Source: Pseudomonas sp. UBA5782
GTDB taxonomy: Bacteria > Pseudomonadota > Gammaproteobacteria > Pseudomonadales > Pseudomonadaceae
NCBI GenBank assembly: GCA_002418465.1
Contig: DIEE01000094.1
Coordinates: forward strand, 10,683-17,074
Direction: 5' to 3'
DNA length: 6,392 bases
Part shown: in pieces, positions 1 through 4,982 of the stretch
Numbering within the stretch: position 1 is the stretch's first letter
Layout: the number at the start of each line of letters is the position of its first letter
Program-made: the position numbers and the translations under genes
Notes under the pieces: model-generated
Seen by the model: the letters and a program-made list of their open reading frames with translations, nothing else
Told to the model about the DNA's origin: nothing
Databases searched by the model: none

Positions 1-13
1 CGTCGCACCGCCC

Positions 14-43
14 GGTGGATCGATGAGGCGCGATCCACCCTAC
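14..43 (-). repeat. REP-like hairpin, type A, copy 1
   Basis: Read on the minus strand, a GTAG head (43-40) is followed directly by a perfect 9-bp stem, GGTGGATCG (39-31) pairing with CGATCCACC (22-14), around an 8-nt loop. A GTAG-type tetranucleotide next to a palindrome is the known layout of bacterial REP elements mobilised by RAYT transposases. The surrounding 46 bp (1-46) recur at 160-205 with 44 of 46 bases identical, so the duplicated unit is longer than the hairpin. It may continue to the left of the window. Confidence 0.75.
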
Positions 44-61
44 GGTTCCGGAGCAGCGGAC

Positions 62-82
62 GGTGCGCGCGGCGCACCCTAC
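62..82 (-). repeat. REP-like hairpin, type B (left half of an inverted pair)
   Basis: On the minus strand a GTAG head (82-79) precedes the stem GGTGCG (78-73) / CGCACC (67-62) with a 5-nt loop. It faces a similar element at 94-114. Their shared head-and-stem sequence forms a perfect 13-bp inverted repeat (71-83 with 93-105) around 9 nt. The head is the same as in type A, but the stem sequence is different. Confidence 0.75.
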
Positions 83-93
83 GAATTCGCACC

Positions 94-114
94 GTAGGGT
101 GCGCCATCCGCACC
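94..114 (+). repeat. REP-like hairpin, type B (right half of an inverted pair)
   Basis: On the plus strand the GTAG head (94-97) is followed by stem GGTGCG (98-103) / CGCACC (109-114) and loop CCATC. Over 22 bases it matches the element at 3470-3491 at 20 positions, with both differences in the loop. Head-to-head pairs of this kind resemble BIME-type REP doublets. Confidence 0.75.
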
Positions 115-172
115 GAGGCAGTTGAGCGAGCCTTGAGGAGGTCAGCCCCCTACTAGCTTCGTCGCACCGCCC

Positions 173-202
173 GGTGGATCGGTAAGGCGCGATCCACCCT
201 AC
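173..202 (-). repeat. REP-like hairpin, type A, copy 2, 3' of hpt
   Basis: This has the same head (202-199) and the same perfect 9-bp stem (198-190 with 181-173) as the copy at 14-43. It begins about 22 bases after the hpt stop codon on the transcribed strand, so it will be the first hairpin in the 3' end of hpt RNA. It could protect that end or help stop transcription. There is no T tract after the stem, so a classical intrinsic terminator is not supported. Confidence 0.75.
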
Positions 203-224
203 GGTCGCGCGGCGGTTCCTTCCG

Positions 225-782
225 TCAGAGCCCCTTCACCGCGTAGATGCCCGCCGCGTTGCGCCAGTAGCCCTTGTAGTCCATGCCATAGCCAAAGACG
301 TAGCGATCGACGCAGGACAGGCCGACGTAATCCGCCTTCAGGTCCGGCCTCGCCTTGCGGTCGTGATCCTTGTCCACCAGCACCGCGGTATGGACGTTGG
401 CGGCACCGGCATGGCGGCAGAAGTCGATGATCGCCGCCAGGGTGTGCCCTTCGTCGAGGATGTCGTCGATGATCAGCACATCGCGGTCCATGAACGAGAT
501 TTCCGGCTTGGCCTTCCAGAACAGCTCGCCGCCGCTGGTCTGGTTGCGGTAGCGGGTGGCGTGCAGGTAGGAAAGCTCGAGCGGGAAGTTCAGCTTCGGC
601 AACAGCTTGCCGGAGAAGATCAGGCCGCCGTTCATCACGCAGAACACCACCGGGTTGCGCTCCGCCAGCTCGGCATTGATGGTCAGCGCCATCTGCGCGA
701 TGGCCGCTTCCACTTCGGCTTCGGAGTGCAGGCAATCGGCTTCCGCCATCACTTGGCGAATGTGGGCGAGCTCGACGGGCAT
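225..782 (-). CDS. hpt: Hypoxanthine-guanine phosphoribosyltransferase
   Basis: This 185-residue cytoplasmic enzyme transfers the phosphoribosyl group of PRPP to hypoxanthine or guanine, giving IMP or GMP in purine salvage. The type I phosphoribosyltransferase PRPP loop, with its acidic pair, is plain at residues 102-115 (VLIIDDILDEGHTL). The purine-binding lysine region VDKDHDRK lies at 136-143, and a conserved C-terminal stretch, FGYGMDYKGYWRN, at 163-175. The length is what I recall for the Pseudomonas protein. The start at 782 is supported by AAGAGG (797-792), 9 nt upstream. Another ATG six to eight bases upstream of it is out of frame. The gene is transcribed away from upp-uraA, so purine and pyrimidine base salvage sit back to back. 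The sequence appears intact, with all motifs present. The substrate preference between guanine and hypoxanthine cannot be judged from sequence. Confidence 0.96.
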   Translation of the reverse strand: MPVELAHIRQVMAEADCLHSEAEVEAAIAQMALTINAELAERNPVVFCVMNGGLIFSGKLLPKLNFPLELSYLHATRYRNQTSGGELFWKAKPEISFMDRDVLIIDDILDEGHTLAAIIDFCRHAGAANVHTAVLVDKDHDRKARPDLKADYVGLSCVDRYVFGYGMDYKGYWRNAAGIYAVKGL

Positions 783-791
783 GGCGCATTT

Positions 792-797
792 CCTCTT
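792..797 (-). promoter_or_regulatory. Ribosome binding site of hpt
   Basis: AAGAGG on the minus strand lies 9 nt before the hpt ATG at 782 and supports that start over the nearby out-of-frame ATG. Confidence 0.7.
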
Positions 798-877
798 GGG
801 ATGGGACGGTCGAAGTTGAACGGAGCGTCAGGATTGAAGGGCGGCAAAGGTACCTATCCGGCCCCCGCCCCGCAAGC

Positions 878-909
878 CCGCGGCAGCGCCGTTCGGCGCA
901 GGGCCGCGG
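878..909. other. Strong GC stem-loop in the hpt-upp intergenic region
   Basis: CCGCGGC (878-884) pairs with GCCGCGG (903-909). Inside it GCGCC (886-890) pairs with GGCGC (895-899) around a GTTC tetraloop. The asymmetric internal loop has one base on the left and three on the right, giving 12 G-C pairs in 32 bases. It lies about 95 bases upstream of hpt on one side and about 130 bases upstream of upp on the other, and has no T tract. It could be a leader structure in hpt mRNA, a protein-binding palindrome or a REP-like relic without the GTAG head. Function is unknown. Confidence 0.55.
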
Positions 910-982
910 CGTATGGCGAGCATCATCGCCGGGAACTGACGCAACGCAAAATAGCCTATGCAAAGGTGCCGCCAGACGCGCG

Positions 983-1021
983 TTGAGCCAGCCAATGCAG
1001 TACTCTATCGCGATTTTTTTG
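983..1021 (+). promoter_or_regulatory. Putative upp promoter and T-tract start region (GAT7G)
   Basis: A run of seven T bases (1014-1020) preceded by GA and followed by G stands out in this GC-rich spacer, about 30 bases before the upp start. In E. coli the upp-uraA operon begins transcription at an almost identical GA-T-tract-G sequence, and high UTP there causes slippage and abortive poly-U products. If transcription here starts at G1012 or A1013, TACTCT (1001-1006) is the matching -10-like hexamer. The only -35-like hexamer, TTGAGC (983-988), is too close to it (12 nt) but is 17 nt from TATCGC (1006-1011). The promoter elements are therefore uncertain, while the tract itself is clear. Confidence 0.4.
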
Positions 1022-1027
1022 CCCGCC

Positions 1028-1031
1028 GGAG
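1028..1031 (+). promoter_or_regulatory. Ribosome binding site of upp
   Basis: GGAG, 10 nt before the ATG at 1042, decides for that start over the in-frame ATG at 958. The latter would add 28 arginine-rich residues unlike any Upp N-terminus I know and would translate through the T tract. Confidence 0.65.
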
Positions 1032-1041
1032 ACCAATCCCC

Positions 1042-1680
1042 ATGCCCATCCGTGAGATCCGCCATCCGCTGATCCGCCACAAGCTCGGCCTGATGCGCCG
1101 CGCCGACATCAGCACCAAGAATTTTCGCGAACTGGCCCAGGAAGTCGGCGCGCTGCTGACCTACGAAGCAACCAACGACCTGCCCATGGAAACCTGCGCC
1201 ATCGAAGGCTGGTGCGGCGAAGTGCAGGTGGAGAAGATCGCCGGCAAGAAGATCACCGTGGTGCCGATCCTGCGCGCCGGCATCGGCATGCTCGACGGCG
1301 TACTCAGCCTGATTCCCGGCGCCAAGGTCAGCGTCGTCGGCCTGGCGCGCAACGAGGAAACCCTCGCCGCGCACACCTACCTGGAGAAACTGGTGGGCGA
1401 GCTGAACCAGCGCCTGGCGCTGATCATCGACCCCATGCTGGCCACCGGCGGCTCGATGATCGCCACCATCGACATGCTCAAGAAGGCCGGCTGCAAGGAA
1501 GTCCGCGCGCTGGTGCTGGTCGCCGCGCCGGAAGGCATCAAGGCGGTCACCGAGGCGCACCCCGACGTGGCGATCTACACCGCCTCGATCGATTCTCACC
1601 TCAACGAACAGGGCTACATCATCCCGGGCCTGGGCGATGCCGGCGACAAGATCTTCGGCACCAAGCAGAAGGACAATTGA
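1042..1680 (+). CDS. upp: Uracil phosphoribosyltransferase
   Basis: This 212-residue cytoplasmic enzyme converts uracil and PRPP to UMP and pyrophosphate, the main step of uracil salvage. The N-terminus (MPIREIRHPLIRHKLGLMR) is typical of the family. The segment VVPILRAGIGMLDG lies at 73-86, the PRPP-binding loop LIIDPMLATGGSM at 127-139, and the C-terminal uracil-binding stretch YIIPGLGDAGDKIFGT at 192-207. The length is close to that of E. coli Upp (about 208). The start is chosen from the GGAG site and family alignment. The gene is followed after only 2 bp by uraA, so transporter and enzyme are co-transcribed and imported uracil can be trapped at once as UMP. Control by UTP through the T tract just upstream is plausible but untested. 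No disruption is seen. Confidence 0.97.
   Translation: MPIREIRHPLIRHKLGLMRRADISTKNFRELAQEVGALLTYEATNDLPMETCAIEGWCGEVQVEKIAGKKITVVPILRAGIGMLDGVLSLIPGAKVSVVGLARNEETLAAHTYLEKLVGELNQRLALIIDPMLATGGSMIATIDMLKKAGCKEVRALVLVAAPEGIKAVTEAHPDVAIYTASIDSHLNEQGYIIPGLGDAGDKIFGTKQKDN
1667..1673 (+). promoter_or_regulatory. Ribosome binding site of uraA inside the end of upp
   Basis: AGAAGGA lies in the last codons of upp, 9 nt before the uraA ATG at 1683. It supports that start and translational coupling of the two genes. Confidence 0.7.
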
Positions 1681-1682
1681 GC

Positions 1683-2960
1683 ATGCAGCAGTACAACGAT
1701 CCGCTATGGAAGCAGATCATTTCCGGCGCACAGATGCTCTTCGTCGCCTTCGGCGCGCTGGTGCTGATGCCGCTGATCACCGGCATGGACCCCAATGTCG
1801 CGCTGTTCACCGCCGGTCTCGGCACCCTGCTGTTTCAACTGGTGACCGGGCGCCAGGTGCCGGTGTTCCTCGCCTCGAGCTTCGCCTTCATCGCGCCGAT
1901 CATCGTCGCCAAGGGCGAGTTCGGCCTGCCGGCCGTGCTTGGCGGCGTGGTTGCCGCGGGCTTCGTCTATACCTTCCTCGGCCTGGCGGTGAAGATCAAA
2001 GGCGTCGGTTTCATCGACCGCCTGCTGCCGCCGGTGGTGATCGCCCCGGTGATCATCTCCATCGGCCTGGGCCTTTCGCCGGTGGCGGTGAACATGGCCA
2101 TGGGCAAGACCGGCGACGCCAGCGCGCAGCTGATCCCCTACGGCACGGCGATGCTGGTGTCGATGCCGGCGCTGCTGACCACCCTGCTGGTGGCGATCTA
2201 CGGCAAGGGCATCTTCCGCCTGGTGCCGATCCTCGCCGGGGTGATCGTCGGCTACGGCCTGTCGTTCGCCTTCGGCCTGGTCGACACCGCCGGCATCGCC
2301 GCCGCGCCCTGGCTGGCCATGCCGAAGTTCGTCGCGCCGGAATTCCACTGGGGCGCGATCCTGTTCATGGTCCCGGTCGCCCTGGCGCCGGCCATCGAAC
2401 ACGTCGGCGGGGTCATCGCGGTCGGTGGCGTCACCGGCAACGACTACCTGAAGAAGCCCGGCCTGCACCGCACCCTGCTCGGCGACGGCCTGGCCACCTC
2501 GGCCGCCGGTCTGTTCGGCGGCCCGCCGAACACCACCTACGCCGAAGTCACCGGCGCGGTGATGCTGACCAAAAGCTACAACCCGAAGATCATGACTTGG
2601 GCCGCCGGCTTCGCCATCGTCCTGGCCTTCATCGGCAAGTTCGGCGCCGGCCTGCAGAGCATTCCGGTGCCGGTGATGGGCGGCATCCTCTGCCTGCTGT
2701 TCGGTTCGATCGCGGTGGTCGGCCTGAACACGCTGATCCGCCACCAGGTGGACATGGCCGAGGCGCGCAACCTGGTGATCGTCTCGGTGACACTGGTGTT
2801 CGGCATCGGCGGCATGGTCATCGGCAACGGCGACATCGGCCTGAAAGGCATCTCCCTGTGCGGCATCGTCGCCATCGGCCTGAACCTGCTGCTGCCGGGC
2901 GGCGCCGGCTGGAAGAACAAGCCGCTGATCGAGCCCAAGGAACTCGACGCCAAGGAGTGA
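1683..2960 (+). CDS. uraA: Uracil-proton symporter (uracil permease, NCS2/NAT family)
   Basis: This 425-residue inner-membrane protein takes up uracil with protons. The chain is a series of hydrophobic segments with short loops, matching the 14-segment NCS2 fold of E. coli UraA (429 residues). Family landmarks are present: SSFAFIAPI at 65-73 (F69 aligns with the uracil-site phenylalanine), the IEHVG motif with E239, and PPNTTYAE with E288. By alignment from memory, these two glutamates correspond to the substrate and proton-coupling residues E241 and E290 of E. coli UraA. The frame stays open far upstream through upp, but the ATG at 1683 with its AGAAGGA site and the family N-terminus fix the start. 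It is the second gene of the upp-uraA operon. Within the NCS2 family uracil is favoured over xanthine or urate because of these motifs and the upp neighbour. Confidence 0.95.
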   Translation: MQQYNDPLWKQIISGAQMLFVAFGALVLMPLITGMDPNVALFTAGLGTLLFQLVTGRQVPVFLASSFAFIAPIIVAKGEFGLPAVLGGVVAAGFVYTFLGLAVKIKGVGFIDRLLPPVVIAPVIISIGLGLSPVAVNMAMGKTGDASAQLIPYGTAMLVSMPALLTTLLVAIYGKGIFRLVPILAGVIVGYGLSFAFGLVDTAGIAAAPWLAMPKFVAPEFHWGAILFMVPVALAPAIEHVGGVIAVGGVTGNDYLKKPGLHRTLLGDGLATSAAGLFGGPPNTTYAEVTGAVMLTKSYNPKIMTWAAGFAIVLAFIGKFGAGLQSIPVPVMGGILCLLFGSIAVVGLNTLIRHQVDMAEARNLVIVSVTLVFGIGGMVIGNGDIGLKGISLCGIVAIGLNLLLPGGAGWKNKPLIEPKELDAKE

Positions 2961-2968
2961 TCCGCTCC

Positions 2969-2995
2969 CGCCGCCGTGCCCTCGGTGCGGCGGCG
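2969..2995. terminator. Stem-loop between convergent uraA and ykgJ-family gene, possible bidirectional terminator
   Basis: CGCCGCCG (2969-2976) pairs perfectly with CGGCGGCG (2988-2995). In plus-strand RNA four more pairs, two of them G-U, can extend the stem to a 3-nt loop. It starts 9 bases after the uraA stop and lies 11 bases beyond the stop of the opposing gene, the usual place for a shared terminator. No T tract follows on either strand, so it may only be a 3'-end hairpin. The right part (about 2984-3001, minus strand) reads GTAG followed by an imperfect palindrome and may be a decayed REP. Confidence 0.5.
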
Positions 2996-3005
2996 CCCTA
3001 CCCGC

Positions 3006-3323
3006 CTAGCGATAGGCGCCGACGATGCCCTCGCGCTCGTCCATGCACTCCGGCGAGCCCAGCTCGAAGTCCCGACATACCTGCGGCCGGTTGGCGTAGA
3101 TGGTGCAGCGCATGCTGTCGCGATCCAGCGCCACGCACCAGCCGTCGTCGAGCCGGCGCATCACGTCGCCGCCCCACTCCGCCGTGTCGATGTAGCGCTC
3201 CGGCACCCCGGTGTCGCTGAGCAGCAGCACTTCCAGCTGGCAGCAGCAGGCCGCGCAGGTCGAGCAGGACACGGCGGGTTCGGCGATCTGCCGGTGGGGA
3301 ATGTGGCGGGAGGAGTCGGACAT
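3006..3323 (-). CDS. YkgJ-family cysteine cluster protein (CxxCxxCC domain)
   Basis: This small protein of 105 residues belongs to the CxxCxxCC family, annotated as a putative zinc- or iron-chelating domain; its biochemical role is not known. Nine cysteines are visible. C20, C23, C26, C27 and C28 form CSTCAACCC, and C63, C73, C83 and C93 follow at an exact spacing of ten. The conserved segment IYANRPQVCRDFE lies at 75-87. There is no signal peptide or membrane segment, so a cytoplasmic location is likely. The start at 3323 is chosen because Pseudomonas homologues that I recall begin with a similar MSDS-x-HIPHRQIAEPAV segment. A longer frame from 3422 adds 33 low-complexity residues overlapping a REP. 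No clear Shine-Dalgarno site precedes 3323, so translation may be weak. The gene converges with uraA and is 188 bp from phrB, in the same direction. Confidence 0.85.
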   Translation of the reverse strand: MSDSSRHIPHRQIAEPAVSCSTCAACCCQLEVLLLSDTGVPERYIDTAEWGGDVMRRLDDGWCVALDRDSMRCTIYANRPQVCRDFELGSPECMDEREGIVGAYR

Positions 3324-3426
3324 GCCGCGCAGTGTACGCCTGCGGCGCGCGCGGCAGGCGACGGGCGGATGGTTGGCTGGAGCAGGATGCGCGGTTTGCA
3401 CAGGCGGAGCCCGCTCGAACATCGCC

Positions 3427-3447
3427 GGTGCGCATGGCGCACCCCAC
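3427..3447 (-). repeat. Degenerate REP-like hairpin, type B (left half of an inverted pair)
   Basis: The stem GGTGCG (3427-3432) / CGCACC (3438-3443) surrounds loop CATGG. The head on the minus strand (3447-3444) reads GTGG instead of GTAG. It faces the intact element at 3470-3490 in the same head-to-head arrangement as the pair at 62-114. An overlapping imperfect hairpin (3436-3459) can also form. Confidence 0.6.
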
Positions 3448-3469
3448 GGGGTGTGCGCCGCTGGCTTGT

Positions 3470-3490
3470 GTAGGGTGCGCCGTGCGCACC
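3470..3490 (+). repeat. REP-like hairpin, type B (right half of an inverted pair), 3' of phrB
   Basis: GTAG (3470-3473) is followed by stem GGTGCG (3474-3479) / CGCACC (3485-3490) and loop CCGTG. It is about 20 bases past the phrB stop on the transcribed strand, so it would fold in the 3' end of that mRNA. It shares 20 of 22 bases with 94-115. Confidence 0.75.
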
Positions 3491-3511
3491 GCGAGCCATT
3501 GGAAGCGCGGG

Positions 3512-4933
3512 CTAATGCAGGTTCTTGAACGCCGCCAGGGCGCGCTGGCGGCTGTCGCCGAGGTCGACGATCGGCGCCGGGTAATCCGCCCTACCGAACA
3601 GGTCGCTGCCCTTCGCGCCGGGCGAGTGGATCTGCTTGCCCTTGATCCCGGCCAGCTCCGGCACCCATTCGCGGATGAAGTCGCCGTGCGGGTCGAACTT
3701 CTGCGACTGGCTGACCGCGTTGAAGATGCGGAAGTACGGCACCGAGTCGGTTCCCGTCGAGGCGCTCCACTGCCAGCCGCCGTTGTTCGCCGCCAGGTCG
3801 CCGTCGATCAGGTGGCGCATGAACCAGCGCTCGCCCTCGCGCCAGTCGATCAGCAGGTTCTTGCTGAGGAACATCGCGCTGATCATCCGCAGGCGGTTGT
3901 GCATCCAGCCGCAGCCGAGCAGCTGGCGCATCGCCGCGTCGACGATGGGTATCCCGGTGCGCCCCTGCTGCCAGGCTTCCAGATCCTTCGGCGCCTTGCG
4001 CCAGGGTAGCCGCTCGGTTTCCGGCTTGAACGCCCGGTGCATGGAAACCCGCGGGTAGCCGACCAGGATGTGCTTGTAGAACTCGCGCCAGAGCAGTTCG
4101 TCGATCCAAGTGGTGATGCCCGGATTGCCGCTGTCGAACTCGCCGCCGTTGCTGGCCAGCGCGGCGTGCAGGCACTGCCGCGGCGAGACCACGCCGGCCG
4201 CGAGATAGGCGCCGATGCGGCTGGTGCCGGGCTGGGCGGGAAAATCGCGCTCGATGTGGTAATCGCCGATGTCCTCGCCGGCGAAGGCATCCAGGCGCTT
4301 CAGCGCGGCCTTCTCGCCGGCCGGCCACAGCGCGATCAGGGATTTCTCCGGGTGGGCGAAACCCTCGATCTTCTTCGGCAACGGATCGCTGGCCAGTTCG
4401 ATCGGTTTCTGCGCCCTCGGCGCCGGCAGGCACTGCGGCATGGCGCTGTGCAGGCGCTGGACGCATTGCTTGCGGAACTGACCGTAGACCTTGAAGTAGC
4501 CGTCGGACTGGGTGAGCACGCTGCCGGGGGCGAAGAACAGCTGGTCCAGGTGTCGGCGGAAGGCCACGCCGTCGGCCTTCAGTGCCTTCTCCACCGCCGC
4601 ATCGCGGGTGCTTTCATTGACCCCGTATTCGTCGTTCACCTGCACCGCGCGGATTTCGTGCTTGCGGCACAGCGCGGCGATCAGCCTTGGCGCGGCGCTC
4701 CAGTCGTCCGCCCGGCCGATCAGCAGCGGCACATGCAGTCTCTCCAGCGCGTCGCGCAGCTCGGCCAGGTTGCGCAGCCAGAAGTCGACCTTGCAGTCGG
4801 CATCGTCGTGCCGGCGCCACTGCTCGGGTGCGATCAGGTAGAAGGCGATGGTCGGCCCGGCGCCGAGGGCGGCGTGCAGGGCACTGTTGTCGTGTACGCG
4901 AAGATCGCTGCGGAACCAGATCAGTTGGGACAT
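3512..4933 (-). CDS. phrB: Deoxyribodipyrimidine photolyase (class I CPD photolyase)
   Basis: This 473-residue flavoenzyme binds cyclobutane pyrimidine dimers in DNA and splits them with blue/near-UV light (E. coli PhrB, 472 residues). The N-terminal alpha/beta antenna domain opens with WFRSDLRVHDNSAL (6-19). EYGVNE at 102-107 aligns with the region of E. coli that binds the folate antenna. The FAD domain shows TSRIGAYLAAG (237-247), LLWREFY (280-286), WMHNRLRM (343-350) and DLAANNGGWQW (379-389). W321, W364 and W387 align with the electron-transfer triad W306, W359 and W382 of E. coli, so the enzyme should be photoreducible and active. These features favour a CPD photolyase over a cryptochrome. 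The ATG at 4933 has AAGGA 5 nt upstream. It is the second gene after rudS (49-bp gap with no promoter seen), so it is probably expressed from the promoter near 5970. Confidence 0.96.
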   Translation of the reverse strand: MSQLIWFRSDLRVHDNSALHAALGAGPTIAFYLIAPEQWRRHDDADCKVDFWLRNLAELRDALERLHVPLLIGRADDWSAAPRLIAALCRKHEIRAVQVNDEYGVNESTRDAAVEKALKADGVAFRRHLDQLFFAPGSVLTQSDGYFKVYGQFRKQCVQRLHSAMPQCLPAPRAQKPIELASDPLPKKIEGFAHPEKSLIALWPAGEKAALKRLDAFAGEDIGDYHIERDFPAQPGTSRIGAYLAAGVVSPRQCLHAALASNGGEFDSGNPGITTWIDELLWREFYKHILVGYPRVSMHRAFKPETERLPWRKAPKDLEAWQQGRTGIPIVDAAMRQLLGCGWMHNRLRMISAMFLSKNLLIDWREGERWFMRHLIDGDLAANNGGWQWSASTGTDSVPYFRIFNAVSQSQKFDPHGDFIREWVPELAGIKGKQIHSPGAKGSDLFGRADYPAPIVDLGDSRQRALAAFKNLH

Positions 4934-4982
4934 GGCGATCCTTATCGCACGGGAAACGGTGGAAGGCGGCCGCAGCCGCGCG

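Noticed and set aside
1..205. CRISPR-like spaced repeats
   Set aside because: Only two copies of the 46-bp unit occur. The sequence between them is itself made of a related inverted pair, and spacing is not regular. REP elements explain it better.
958..1041. N-terminal extension of upp from the ATG at 958
   Set aside because: It would translate the T tract and add 28 Arg-rich residues not seen in Upp proteins. GGAG before 1042 and family length favour the shorter form.
199..1599. 466-residue open frame on the minus strand across hpt and upp
   Set aside because: It is an antisense shadow in GC-rich DNA. It is rich in Arg, Gly, Ala and His, resembles no family, and overlaps two well-supported genes in other frames.
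1704..2744. 346-residue open frame antisense to uraA
   Set aside because: Composition dominated by His, Asp, Gln and Arg is the usual antisense image of a hydrophobic transporter with G/C third positions.
3324..3422. N-terminal extension of the YkgJ-family gene from the ATG at 3422
   Set aside because: The extra 33 residues are Arg/Pro/Ala-rich and run toward the REP region. Homologues that I recall start at the position of 3323.
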